Positions 23,309-35,095 are shown, counted from the first letter of the stretch. The stretch is 64,000 nt of DNA from Lutjanus erythropterus (GCA_020091685.1 CM034607.1:5658130-5722129); one strand, 5' to 3'. Notes: generated by a model from the letters alone, not told the origin. Translations and numbers: made by a program.

Positions 23309-23657
23309 CAGTTAAATTTTTACCTGTTGGGTCGCGCAGCTGAGCGTAAAGAAAAAAATAGACCAGTTTTGTAAAAATAACATGATTTGTGTGCTTAAAG
23401 CACGCAGCTTCTGTGATCAGTGTAGCAGCTTCAGTTAATTATAATGGATGCACTCTGCTGTGGGAATGCTGCAGAAGAGATATCACTCTGCGCCTCATCC
23501 ACGTCTCATTTATTTTTGCTATTTGTTACAAGTTTTAGGCCATCATAGCCATTCGGTGTATTTGCATTATGTAAAATCTCTAGTACAGTGTCTGTAAAAG
23601 CAGGATTTTATTGCTGTAGTTTGTTGATGTGGAACTATTTTTGAACTATTTTGCATT

Positions 23658-23886
23658 GGACTGCAACTAATGATTATTTTCATTATGGATTCATCTGCTG
23701 ATTATCTTCTCCATTAATCAATTGATTGTGCAACAATTAAAGAGAAAAGCAGCAAATCTTCATATTTGTGAGGTTGTAGCCATGAAATGTTTAGCTTTAA
23801 AAGCAACTTTAAAAAATATCAAAATAGTTGCCAATTAAGTTTCTGTCAATCAGTGTGTCGATTAATTGACTAATCGTTTCAGCTCT
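23658..23886 (+). repeat. CGATTAATCG family (A), forward copy, shortened
   Basis: Starts GGACTGCAACTAATGATTAT, continues TTATCTTCTCCATTAATCAA and ATCAAAATAGTTGCCAATTA, and ends ATTGACTAATCGTTTCAGCT. About 70 bp of the family's middle are missing or replaced by AGAGAAAAGCAGCAAATC. The GGCTGCAACTAA start and the CAGCTC finish are the recognisable outer ends. Confidence 0.75.
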
Positions 23887-23984
23887 ATTTGTATCAACTG
23901 TTGGATAGTGATAATTTACAACAAAGCATTATGTTTTATAAGCTCTTTATATGCTTCTGTGCAAAGATCTAATTTGTAAAATAG

Positions 23985-24136
23985 CCAAAAAAACAGTGTC
24001 AGCCAAAAATACTTTGAGTACAATACTTACCTCTAAAATGTAGTGGAGTAGAAGTAAGTAAGGGATGCTAAGACAAGATACTCAAGTATTTGTACAGTAC
24101 TTGAGTAAATGCACCTAGTTACATTTCACCATTGTT
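23985..24136 (+). repeat. 'TACTTGAGTAAATG' fish repeat, tail
   Basis: AAAATGTAGTGGAGTAGAAG, AGATACTCAAGTATTTG, AGTACTTGAGTAAATGCACC and AGTTACATTTCACCATTG match the end of a very common fish repeat whose other strand begins CAGTGGTGGAAAGTAACTAA. The body is missing. It abuts another hAT-like end at 24143. Confidence 0.7.
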
Positions 24137-24142
24137 TATATC

Positions 24143-24300
24143 AGTGGTTCCCAAACTTTTCCTGGCATGTGCTTCTTCAGAAGCCAAAAAAAAGTTCAGC
24201 CCCCCACCGACCCCACAAATGTTATAAATCATTAATAATAATCGGGGAAACAACTGATATAATATGATTTCAAGTTGAATTTCAGTGAAATAAAGGTCAG
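24143..24300 (+). mobile_element. hAT-type 5' end fragment
   Basis: CAGTGGTTCCCAAACTTTTC at the left is the classic terminus of a vertebrate hAT group whose ends read CAGTGGTTCTCAAAC. The following GAAGCCAAAAAAAAGTTCAG and CCCCCCACCGACCCC fit that family. No inverse end (AGTTTGGGAACCACTG) occurs downstream within this cluster, so only one end remains. It is cut by, or joined to, the family A copy at 24321. Confidence 0.65.
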
Positions 24301-24320
24301 CATGATAGCATCACAAAGAA

Positions 24321-24620
24321 GAGCTGCAATGATTAATTGGTTAATTGATTATTAATCAATTAGTAAATTAATTGCCAACTTTTTATATTAATTTTTAAAG
24401 AAAATATGTCCAAATTCTCTTATTTCAGCATCTTAAATGTGAATATTTTCTGGTTTCTTTACTTCTCTCTGACAGGAAACTGAATATATTTGAGTTGTGG
24501 ACAAAACAAGACATTTGAAGACATGACCTTAGACTTTGGGAAACACTGACTGACATTTTTCATCATTTTCTGACATTTAAAAAAACACCTATTTGTGGAT
24601 TAATCAAGAAACAGCTGACC
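24321..24620 (-). repeat. CGATTAATCG family (A), reverse copy
   Basis: GAGCTGCAATGATTAATTGG, TGTGAATATTTTCTGGTTTC, ACTTCTCTCTGACAGG, TTGTGGACAAAACAAGACAT, TTTGGGAAACACTGACTGAC and TGGATTAATCAAGAAACAG give the family in reverse order. It is nearly full length and is truncated just before the distal inverted end. Confidence 0.82.
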
Positions 24621-25951
24621 TTGGGCTAACTAAAGTAATCAAAAGTAAAAGCACTTTAGTAGTTGTCAATCAAAGAGGGAACTACAACAAAATCTCATTT
24701 TACAACTTTGTTGTAAATGATGAATAAATCACCTTGTATCCTTAAGTTATTACTGGTGGACTGGTGGAGTCTGCCTTTCCTGTGCGAGATTTAGATGGTG
24801 CACCCACACACAAGGGATTCCTAGACAGATATATACTGGACGTCATGTGGAGACAAATGCCCAGACGTGCACATTTCAGCAGCTGTGGAAGGCTTGTGTC
24901 TTGCATTTGGAAGAATAAGCATAGTTCCTGCTGACTGTTCTTCAACACAACAGTGTGACATGATGAATCCTGTCAGTCCACAGTTTGTTAGGCTGCGCTG
25001 TGAACTGATACCACAGTTGCTCTTTTTCTGTTACGTCTCTGACCGAGCAGCAGTTCAAGGCATATTCACTCCAAGGGGGCCAAACATGTCAGATTTTAGT
25101 AGAAATCTGTATTATTAAAACACACACTTGCTGTTACCGCCAGTACCCACTCGTGCTGTTAAATCATCCAAGGCTGAAATTTAAATTTTAAATTTAAGCC
25201 TGAATTAAAGATTAATTATTTGGCTCTTTGGGGGCAACACAACAAGCTTTGAACACAACATCTGACATAATAGGAAATTGTTGTATTGAATGTGAAAGCA
25301 AACTGCATATTTACACACACAGTGACATTAAGTTCCATCTGATGTGTCATTTGATGTATGTATATCCAATATTCACTCTTATTTCTTTGCTTGTTATTTT
25401 CACAAACTCTCCTAAGTTTCATGCTCTTCAGCTGCTAACTACCAGTTCCTAACTTCTACTGTTTGTTGCTGGGCAGCTAGTGTACAGTGCGTTTATCAAG
25501 ATATTGAGGTAATTTATTTATCATTACACAACACAGGGTTACACAATGAGATGAAAGTTGTAGTACCTCCATGCTACAAACAAATAGAAGTATATAAAGA
25601 AAATGACACTTGCAATAGAAGTGATAAAGTATAGAACAAAATAAAATAGAACAATATATAGTTATATACATTTACACACTCAAGAAATAATTTTGTAGTG
25701 CTTTTTTTGAATTTGTGTAAGGTTGAACGTAAACAGCAGAAGCAAGATGATGATAATACGGTCGACATCTTCACAATAAAAATTCAACATCTGTGAAACA
25801 TTGTCCATCAGCCATGACTGAGTTTGTGCACAAAGCATCATCGATGTAAAAACTGGGACTTCTCCTCCCCTCAGTCGCTGCAGTCTTGCACTCTGTCAAC
25901 TTGGAACACGATCTGGCTGTCAAGTGCAATCTTGATCTGGAATGTGGTAAA
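24621..25951. other. unique sequence with an AT palindrome
   Basis: No gene. A perfect-looking AT-rich hairpin, GAAATTTAAATTTTAAATTT with GCC/GGC flanks, lies at about 25170-25201. Overlapping frames on both strands at 25216-25452 match nothing I know. Confidence 0.45.
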
Positions 25952-26338
25952 TAGTGTTGTCAAAAACATTGACATATCGATGCAGAATATTTGCATTTTG
26001 ATACTCGTTTTTCACAGAATCAATACTCAGCTGTACTTTCTCACTCTTTCTCTGACAGTGAATTGACACACTCACCGCTGCAGTGCCCATATAGTCCTGC
26101 CTCCTCTCACATACTCACAGTGCTGTCTTCTTCTTGTCACTCATCACATTTGCTATATCTGTTGTCATGTTATAGCCTTGTTATATTCGATCCTTGTTAC
26201 ATCGTTTAATAAAAATCTAGTTTTATGGCCTCAATGTTGAGTCAGTTTTCACTGGTGGTATCTAAAATTATGTTGAATAGCAATATTTTTCCAAGATGTT
26301 GTATCGAAATGAGAAATTCCAGTGTTATGACAATACTA
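25952..26338. mobile_element. 387-bp MITE with TAGTGTTGTCA-type ends
   Basis: Left end TAGTGTTGTCAAAAA is inverted against TGACAATACTA at the right. The ends enclose GACATATCGATGCAG and TTTTGATACTCG on one side and TGTTGTATCGAAATGAG on the other. This arrangement is a common fish non-autonomous element. There is no coding capacity and no clean target duplication. Confidence 0.6.
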
Positions 26339-26760
26339 GTGTAGAAGCAAATCTCTGTAAGATGTGGCCGCAACTATCTCTGATTTCATGTTGCTTAGCC
26401 AGCATTAGTCCCATTTTGTCCACTTCATTTTCTGGACCGGACACTTGCCTGGAGCAGCCAGAAGTCCAGCGTGGGTTAGTGTGGCTCTTATCATAGCTGT
26501 ATTTGCACTGGCTGATCTGGCTGAGTGGTCAAAAGAAGCCATGTAGGCTACATTGTTGATTGAGTCAAGATCTGCTGCTCTTCATTAGTGTGTATTTCTG
26601 TCATCGGTGACGTGTTTCATCAGTAACGTAGAAGAAGTCATGGATTAAAGAAAAAACTTGAAAAACTTTGAAAACGCTACTGGCTGCAGTATCTTCAGCT
26701 GCTGCTGTTGCCCATTGGAATCCGAATTTTTTCCCTAAAAACTGCCTGATGTGGTGAGAT

Positions 26761-27090
26761 TAATTAAGAGTAGTACCTATCAGTTGTTTTCTCGATCAAC
26801 TGATTAGTTGTTTGGTCCATAGAATGTCAGAAGATTATAAAAAAATATTGATCTTGGTTTTCCAACGCCCAAGAGGACGCCGTCAAATATCTTGTTTTGT
26901 GCACAATCCAAAGATATTCAGTTTATTGTCACAAAGGAGTAAAGAAGCCAGACAGTATTCATGTTTTAGGAGGTGAAATCAGAGAATTTTGACATTTTTT
27001 AAATGGAAACTGATCCAAAACTTGGTCCATTTTTTCACAGAATTATTGATTTGTTGATTTGTAATGTTCTGTTAGTTGACAAATTAGACA
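26761..27090 (+). repeat. CGATTAATCG family (A), forward copy
   Basis: AGTTGTTTTCTCGATCAACT, TGATTAGTTGTTTGGTCCAT, AGAATGTCAGAAGATTAT, CAAATATCTTGTTTTGTGCA, AAAGATATTCAGTTTATTGT and AAGGAGTAAAGAAGCCAGAC match the family consensus in order. It lacks a clear GGCTGCAAC start. A phrase just downstream at about 27197-27228, ATTCTACACATTGTGACTTTAA, may be the end of a separate TTAA element. Confidence 0.8.
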
Positions 27091-27235
27091 ATCCTGAGAG
27101 TTGCTGCTCTTTTCAGCCCATTGGTGGGGTTAGCAGCATGACTGTCTGCCACACTGTCTCTTTTGGTTCTACCACAGGGGAGTGCCGACACTGAAATACT
27201 TCAAATTCTACACATTGTGACTTTAACTACAATGA

Positions 27236-29246
27236 ACCCCGACTGTGAAAGTAATTGCCTTTGCGGGGTTACTCTATTTTGCATTCCTTGACTGCATAAT
27301 AAAATGTAAATTCTGATTATGTTTAATGCTGGGATACAAAAATAATCTCCAGTTATTAGCATTCCAGCATCCGCACCATCTGCTCCATGGTTGTTATTTG
27401 CAAAATATTTCTAGAAACGGAAATCAGACCATTCACTTGAAGCAGATGTATGTGCATCTTTCTTTGAGATGTGATGCTGTCGACAACACAGTTACACTAA
27501 ATCAAGTCATCACATCACACATCATGTTTACGTATTAATAGTTTATTAAACTCAGTCTTATAAAATGACATATGGATGAACAACACATAAAAGAATTTCT
27601 CATGGCAGTTGCTAGATGCAGACATGACAGCCCGTGTTTTAGAGTCTCAGATTAAAGTTATTGTTTTCGGCCTTCACGTCTGTATTCTTCATCGCCTGCT
27701 GGGTGACTGATGCAGGGCGACAGGTTGAATATGAAGGTAGTAAAGAAAGAGGTGGCAGACAGCAGATTACATCTGACCACACACTGGAGTGGGTCACTGT
27801 GGGTACACAAACATAAAGAGGGTCATGTTGATGTGACAAACTCAGGTCAAAGAGCACCAATCTCAGCATTTATCATGGCTGAACTACACTAAAAACTTAC
27901 ATTTTTCAGCATGAGACTCAGTTGACCCTTCATTTATTCCCATTCTGGTCAGAGTTTCAGAAAAAATGGCCCACAGCAGATTTCATTTTCTCTGTTTTTT
28001 TGTCTTTTACATTTTGGGCAGCTGTGAGAAAGAGGGGGGGAAAAGTACATCACAAACAAACACAGTTGTTAGCTCAGGCTGTGTGAGGTCAAATAAAGAC
28101 AGCTCACGGTGCACCTGCAGTGACAGTAGCTCGGAGGGGTAAAAGAGGCTCTCGCTGTGCTCGGCAAGCCCAAATTCCATCAGAGCCGCGCCTGTTTCAC
28201 ATCAACACCCCTGGAGACCCTCTCAGGTTCACACACTTCAGCCTTAAACACTTGACCCAGGAATGATTGATGGGACAACACTGCACAGGGCAACCAATCA
28301 CTTTACACTTTATGAGATGGATGCACAGGCCGTGTGGGATTACAGTAGGATGCTCAACTCTTGCCTACACCCAGTGTTGCATGCAGTTTGATCCCAGGGC
28401 GGAGATCAATTCATTACTGGTGTCATTTATCACAGCAGGGACAGTTCCAATCAACTTTAAATCACTTAGTGGTACTTGAAGCATTTGCCCCGCATGAATC
28501 TGTGAGCACGTATGCAGAGGCAATTTAAAATCTCATTTTCTGCACGCTATTAGTCTACAACTTTTTTACTCATTTATCTAGTGCATGTTTTTCTAATCAA
28601 TCCAAGGTTTGTGCAAATGTTGGAAATGCCGTTACAGCAGTGCACATGAACAATGCACAAAATAATCTTGTCCACTGGGTGAACAAATTAAGTGGCACTG
28701 ATTGCTTGCATGCAGCCATAATTCTGTGATATGCCTTGCAGATATGATAAAAAAAAAGAGTTCTGGAGTGAATATATTGTTCTGACTGTAGGCAATATGT
28801 TCAATATGTGCAGTGTGGGTGGCATCAGTAAATCCGTCATGCACCAGCATTAATGATCTCCCATAGACAACAGAGTGATACTGCAGTAAACAAATAATTA
28901 ACAATGTTCCTGAGTAATTTTGACATCAAAGATAGGATTATATTGGTATCCATATCACACATTGGTGCAAGATATCTGAGTTGAAAAGAGTGAGGACTGC
29001 AGGGCACACTGGTTCTAAACAGGATACCCCTGGCTTCTTAAAACTATTAAAGTATTACATTTAAAAATCTCCAATTAAGGCCTTAAAAATATTGAATTTT
29101 GTTAACAAAGGTCTTACTTTTTTCTTGTCTTTTGGTAGGATTATATAAAAACATTAAAATCATAAATAACTGTCAAATACATATGTTTTGGTGTAATTTA
29201 TTATCATGCTGCAGCCTCACGCCTGTTCTGTGTCAGGGCAGCACCT

Positions 29247-29247
<1 letters not shown>
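27236..29247. other. unique sequence, less AT-rich centre
   Basis: No gene is supported. Bases 28080-28500 are repeat-free and more GC-rich (AGAGCCGCGCCTGTTTCAC, CCCAGGGCGGAGATCAATTC). One frame there is open for about 40 codons, within chance. It is a candidate for conserved non-coding sequence. The rest is plain AT-rich sequence. Confidence 0.45.

Positions 29248-29335
<88 letters not shown>
29248..29335. repeat. long pure (CA)n microsatellite
   Basis: About 88 bp of uninterrupted CA. Its purity suggests a highly length-variable locus. The Thr-His-rich frame at 29099-29509 is an artefact of this tract. Confidence 0.97.
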
Positions 29336-29337
<2 letters not shown>

Positions 29338-29339
29338 TA

Positions 29340-29560
29340 AACACTCAGTCACACAGTCATGTGTTCCATCACTTCAGAGGACATTACATTCACTTACATT
29401 CATTTCACGGAGACTTGACATAACCCTAACCATAACAACAACTTGCCTAACCCTAACCCAAGTCTTCACCCTAAAATTTAATGATTTGTTTCATGTTTTG
29501 TCTCCCTAAGGAAAGTGAGTCCCCACAACATGAGAAATTGGTGTCCACAGACACGGAGCA
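29340..29560 (+). repeat. CCCTAACC-containing dispersed repeat
   Basis: ACATTACATTCACTTACATT, GAGACTTGACATAACCC, GCCTAACCCTAACCCAAGTC and AAAGTGAGTCCCCACAAC match a repeat found widely in fish, usually downstream of a (CA)n tract. The telomere-like CCCTAACC units are part of this repeat and do not show a chromosome end. Confidence 0.55.
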
Positions 29561-29660
29561 GAGTCAGTGAACAGCAGGGCAGAGACGGCGTAGTGTAGAG
29601 ACAGTAAAGTGAAAATAAGTCCATTAGCTTACCTGAGTTGATGGCTGCTATGCTTATTAT

Positions 29661-30366
29661 TAGGAATGGGAATTGAAGAAAAGATTTTATTGATACCAAT
29701 GCTATTATCGATTCTGCTTATCGATCCAATTCTTTGTTGATTCCTGTGGATGTTCTGTTGGAAAAAAGTAGGCTTATACACGTTTTCAGCGTTAGGGTTA
29801 GAAGAACTGTTGATAGACTCTGTTTTGGAGTTTTCACCATCTGGGAGGCTTGCTTAATGTACATGGCTTTCTTCAACCATTGTGGGGCGCTGTAGGATTC
29901 AGACTTGTGAGGTTCACATGTTACAATGCTTAGACACATCCCTCTTTTGCATATGCCCATGATGCATTGCTGAGAGTTTAAGTTTACTATTTTGTGTTCC
30001 AACGTACAAATGTTAAGTTTTGCTTGGGTGTTTAATGTACAGTTGTTACTTTCTGTTACTGTTTGTGACATGTTTGTTCAGAAAATGGTGGTTTATGTTG
30101 ATAATGGTAATTTTTGTGGTGGTTTAAAGATGTTTTAGTTGACACCATACGTGAGGGGTCTTGCTCATGGTAAACACTGTAAGAAGTAAAGGTAATACTG
30201 CGCTTTATGTTAAATGTCGTACAGAAATATAGCGGTATGTACACGGCTGTAATTAGCGCGTAGGAATTGATAGAGGAATCGAAAATACAATTTCTCATTG
30301 ATGTTGATGGAATTGTAATTTTGGAACTTGTTCTGCAGTGGAACCAGGTACTGATGTTCATCCCTA
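29661..30366. mobile_element. 706-bp hAT-like element, TAGGRATG ends
   Basis: Left end TAGGAATGGGAATTGAAGAA is inverted against GATGTTCATCCCTA at the right. TATTATCGATTCTGCTTATC, GATCCAATTCTTTG and AATTGATAGAGGAATCGAAA are typical of the fish 'GGGATGGGAATCG' group. The two minus-strand frames of 101 and 117 codons inside it show no transposase motif. The outer flanks do not repeat, so the insertion is old or the edges are worn. Confidence 0.6.
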
Positions 30367-31734
30367 ACTGTAACTCTTACTTACTGTAAGTGCAGTAAAA
30401 CTTGTCTTTTAAAAAGCCAATACTTGTACTTGTCTGTCATCCATCTATCCACTTTGTAAGCACATCACATTAGCACATCACGTTAGCTCAGCTAATAACC
30501 AACTGTTGCAAACAAGTTAAAACGAAAGCTGTTTGAGTGTCGCCTGACTGTTCAGCTTAGTTTTCGACAAATCCTTAAAATTTGGCAAACTGTTGGAAAC
30601 TTTCCACTGCATGAGACAAAGCAGCCCCTCTCTTTACCTGCAGGCAGTGAATCACATCTGAGGAGGACAGAGATACTGACTGATGTCTGTGTTCTTCATT
30701 CTTTATGAACTTCACTCACTATTTTGATGTCAGGAAGATGATTTATTTTGTTGACATTTAAGATTTGTTTCCAGTGAGATATTATTGAGTTTATATAGAG
30801 ACGTTGCTGTTGTAAAAATTGCTGTTGCTGCTCTTGAAACATTTATATTTTAAATGTTCAATTCTAACCCGGTTCTGATTTTTTTCATTTTGAAAATAAA
30901 TAGTAATAAATGAAATTTATTTTTAATTATTTTAATTGTGGAAAAACCTAAAAGTGCTGCTTAAAGTGGCACTAGATTCCAAAACACAAGTTAGCCTATT
31001 CCAGGCAGTATGACTGTATAATGATGTACTAAATTCAAGTACTTGGTAAATAAAATGGCTTAAAATCCATACTTAATATATCTTTCATATTTTTGCCAAT
31101 TTGGCCTTGAAGTTGGCATTTAATTTCATTCCAAGTGGTATTAAAGAGGTCTTTATAAAGTCTGAAATTTAACTTGGAAAATCCTGAAGGTACCTTGCTA
31201 AACCTCCACATGAGATCTTTGATCACATCAGAAATGTTTTAAAGCAGCAACAGTTGTTTTTTTAGCACTCTGGAGGCACACAAAACACAACATCTGACAT
31301 ATCATGTCTTCATTAATATATGATATGGCAAACATAATGGGAAACAGTCGACTATTTTCACATCAAGCAGACATGATGGAACTTTAAAATTCCTTTGGGG
31401 TTGAGTTTCATTCACTTTCCTTTTAAGAAAGGGCTATTTTTTCCAACGCCTAAATAAATCTGTTTGGCTGATAAGTGCTTCATTATTCTCACCAGCTTGT
31501 TGCTAACTTTGTGTGCTGTCTGGTACAGAGCAGGTAGTGTACAGTGGGTTTGTCGGAGCTCACTTCGTGTTGTTGTTTTGTGCAAAAGAACCAAAACAAT
31601 GAGCTGAAAGACACCAAAACTCTCCCTAGAGCTGATAATTGTTGATCACGATGAGCAGATAACACTCACAACAATGTGATTTCACATGAAACTAGATTAC
31701 GGAGAATATCCCAATTTTTTAGGAAAAACTGGCA
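30367..31734. other. unique sequence, no gene seen
   Basis: AT-rich sequence with no recognisable repeat or coding region. The short minus-strand frames at 31035-31226 and 31412-31594 look random. Confidence 0.5.
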
Positions 31735-31910
31735 TGGGGAGTTTCAGTTTTTGGTTCGTTTGGGTTGGTGCAAACTTGATCCGTGATCTTGACCCGTGAT
31801 GCAGACCAAAGGACTGCTCTGGTCTCTGGTCCATGTTGTCCATGATGGTCTCGGACTGTTGTCAGGTGAACTCTGGAGCTGTTTATTTCTGGCATGAATA
31901 CCATTCAGAC
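31735..31910 (-). repeat. possible decayed repeat (GGTCTCGGACT)
   Basis: TTGGTTCGTTTGGGTTGGTG, AAAGGACTGCTCTGGTC and ATGGTCTCGGACTGTTGTCA resemble phrases of a fish repeat containing paired GGTCTCGGACT units. No ends are visible. The 61-codon minus frame here is read from this repeat-like DNA. Confidence 0.3.
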
Positions 31911-31938
31911 CTATCACAGAAGTTTACCATTGAATGTA

Positions 31939-32100
31939 GGGCTGCACCAGTTATTTTAAAAATGATTATTTTTGCAATTAATTTATTGATTAATTTATAA
32001 ATTAATCTAACATTTTTTTAAAACTATTCAGTTAATATAACAATTAATTTACCTAAAATAAAAAACTTATCACATTAATATTCCAATATTTTTACTCAAT
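31939..32100 (+). repeat. GGGCTGCACC repeat fragment, AT-rich
   Basis: GTAGGGCTGCACCAG is followed by AATTAATTTATTGATTAAT and further ATTAA words. The start is typical of fish elements beginning GGGCTGCAAC or GGGCTGCACG. The body has decayed too far to assign. Confidence 0.4.
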
Positions 32101-34614
32101 TATAATCCTGAAAAATAGACACATGAAACACATTAGGATAATGATAATAGTGGCATATTTTAAAGTTTAAGTCTAATTTCCACCTTATTAACAGACTGAT
32201 CAGAAAAATACTGGATCTCAAATTCAAAAGGAGCTGAGATACACATTAATTGATTAACTAATCCCTGTCATCCTTCACTGAACTGGACAATCAGTATCTT
32301 GACTTAAAACTGGTTACCAGGACTCACAACAAAGGAAGAACTGCTTACATTTTTCAATACCCAGTGTCTTATGAGACAGGTTCATATATACAGTATTTGT
32401 ATGGTATCATATTGTTCATGATAAATTGTTTTTGTTATTTTAATGACCCAAGAAAATTTCATACAGTGACAATGTCAGTATTAATTATTAGCTCCAGAAA
32501 AGGGGAGCCAGTTCAGTAGTGTGGAAGTGGTTACAATAGATCAGATGTACAATAACCCACAGTAATATGTAGGAAGTATAAGGAGATTGCAACAGCAAAA
32601 AGGGGAAATACAACAAACTAATTTCACCACCTCAAGCTGAAGCATTTGATTGTGTATGATGAGAGCTCAACAGCTGTTGTGAGTTCTAAACCAACAATGT
32701 TATTCAGGATATTGTCATTGTCATGAATGTTGTTCTCACAGAATACCCTGAAATATTGTGATATTATTTCAGGGCCATATCACACACTTCCTAATGTACG
32801 GTCCTCTAAAGTCTGCTGATATGCACTCCAGATCAACACCAGCATGAAAAGAACCTGACGCTGCTCCACGATGAACGATATCCTGGTAGATATTGGGCCA
32901 TTTTTGTCTTACCTGCCGACTGTATGACCGACGACATTTCCACCATGAAAAATTTCTGGGCTGTTACCTTTGTGAACACAAACCAGACCCACTGGAAAAT
33001 TGAAAAGATGTGCCATCCTTTCATTGGTTCAAATCAGGAACTGGACTTTGAGGTGTGAACCCACCCTCAGCCTTTATGGTGAGACATCCTGTTAGTTTCT
33101 GGTGCAGCATCAATCTGCTGCCAATCCGATGATTAAAGCAAACTAAACACTTGGGGCCAAAGCACTGCAGTAACGCAATATGCTTAAAATGTAAATAAAA
33201 AGATTTAATTAAATACTCTTCAAATGGTAGATAAATCTGAATTGGCATGGAAAAAAATAGTTTTATGTGGTTAAAGATAGTGTCTTATCTATAAATTAAT
33301 GAGTGATATTTACTGTTATCCTCAGCTCCTTTATACTGCAGTAAAAGCTTCTTTGTCAGTTCATTAAATCCCTGCAGCCATTTGAAGGCAGAAGGACACA
33401 TATGTAGATAAATCTGTAGCCTCTGATTAAAAAAAAGTGTTGCATTAAAGTGCAGTGCCATTATGCATTGTCTTCCACTGTGTTTATCTTCATTAAATCA
33501 CATGCAAACAACACTATGCAGGTACAGAAAACACACTGGCTGGCTGTAACTCTGTATTCTACCCATTTTTGCAGGAGACATCGTATTACCTGAGCTCATT
33601 AATCTAAGTGCTCCTTTCCAACAAAACACAAATTGCTGCTTAAGGTATGATGTAACCTTTTACAACGTGAAATGCAGCAGAATTATGAGTGAAAATGCTG
33701 GATTGATGCAATCATACATAAACATTATTTATTATTTCTCTCATCATTGGACTAACTGAGAGACAGAAACCCACACCATCTACATCTGGCTGCAGATTTG
33801 TGGTGCTGTGAGTTCATGTCGTGCCGCTCTCAATCATCCAGCGGTACAATTTTCCAGAGAAACTGTGTGTTTGTTGAGCTGCTGTAGTGCAGCTTCACTG
33901 TGATTGGCTCAACTGTTTCACAGTGGTGAGACTAGTGATGTGACTGGCTGAGAGTATTTTTATTAGTGACCACATTCACATTCACCTTTACCAGCCCCCT
34001 TCACCTACCACAGAAGCTTACTTCACAACAGTCAGATGGCTGAGAGGACAACTCTATATTTTTGAACAGTCTTTCAGGCTTTTAAGTGGTAGAAAGTCCT
34101 TTTTTCAAGTAAATGTTTTTTTGTATGAAGGGGTTGCAAAAAAGTAATGTTTTGTACGTGGAGATCAAAATGCTTTGCAATGGTTCAACCAGACTGAAAA
34201 CTGAAAGGTCAGAAAGAGACAAAGATACCTTTGAGCAGCAGTTAAACATTCACTGGTAAAGGAAATTGAAGCTTAACATCAAGATCTGTGCAGATTTTAA
34301 TAGGAACAGGTTCTTATTTCAGTGTCAAGTGTGCAACAATGCCTATAACCAGCTGGAAGGTGTTTTACATTAGCATTTAAGAGCTATTCTTAAAACTTCA
34401 AACTACAAAAAGAAAATGAGTCTAGGGTTAACTCTGTTGGAATGGGTTCACTAAATAACAGCTGAACATTCTATGGAGTGAAAAATCACAGTTTAAACTA
34501 TTCAGTCTAACACTGAGTAGACTGCAGAGGGCCTAAAGAAAAATATTTAGAGATGCAACAAATAAGAAACGCCTCATATTATAAGGTGTGTTCGGTTTTT
34601 ATATCATTCCGTAG
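32101..34614. other. unique sequence with one intriguing open frame
   Basis: The only notable feature is a stop-to-stop frame at 32810-33058 (plus, 82 codons), described in the findings. It reads RYPGRYWAIFVLPADCMTDD and later IEKMCHPFIGSNQELDFEV, without a start codon near its beginning. The opposite strand is also open (32833-33024). I do not recognise either product. The rest is AT-rich unique sequence. Confidence 0.4.
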
Positions 34615-35080
34615 CTTTCAGTAGTGTACTTTATGTTATGGGCGGTTTCCAGACTGGTGGCCGGCCGGTCAGTGTCAGATAAATCACATCCACATACTAT
34701 TATGTTGACAGTGTTCAGAGGAGCAAAAGACTCCAAGAGCAGGACACAGAGAAGAGTTAGGAAAAGAAGAAAGATGGAAAAGACATGAGTAGAGAGTACA
34801 AGGAGATGAGAGAAGAGAAGAGGGGAGAAGAAAGGTGGATAAGGTCTGGCAGTAACCTGGAGTACTTTTGGTAATTTTATTTTTTTTATAAAACTATTAA
34901 ATGATAAATGTTTTGTCATGAGCATATAATTTAATGTTCTGTTAAAGAAAAGTCAGTGTAATGTTTTGCTGTCATCATAACTCCCAGTAAAAAAAATAGA
35001 ATTGGATTTGGCAAAAATTGGAATAGGCAGGTAAGACCTTTCAAAAATCAGAATTGGCCAAGAAAAGTGCTATTAGTGCA
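34615..35080 (-). repeat. family C repeat, reverse copy
   Basis: Read on the minus strand this begins GGTGCACTAATAGCAC, then TTGGCCAATTCTGATTTTTG, GGTCTTACCTGCCTATTCC and ACTCCAGGTTACTGCCAGAC, in the same order as 17338-17565. It is longer than that copy and includes a purine-rich stretch (34740-34850). A (CA)n tract adjoins its outer edge. The 108-codon minus frame here is a by-product. Confidence 0.6.
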
Positions 35081-35095
35081 CCCCCCCCCCACACA

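Noticed and set aside
29420-29465. Interstitial telomere array (CCCTAACC)
   Set aside because: Only a few imperfect units, which form part of a known dispersed repeat next to a (CA)n tract.
29099-29509. 136-codon Thr-His-rich protein
   Set aside because: It is simply the translation of the (CA)n microsatellite and its flanks.
29718-30361. Adjacent minus-strand frames of 117 and 101 codons as a split gene
   Set aside because: Both are inside the hAT-like element at 29661-30366 and show no transposase or other domain.
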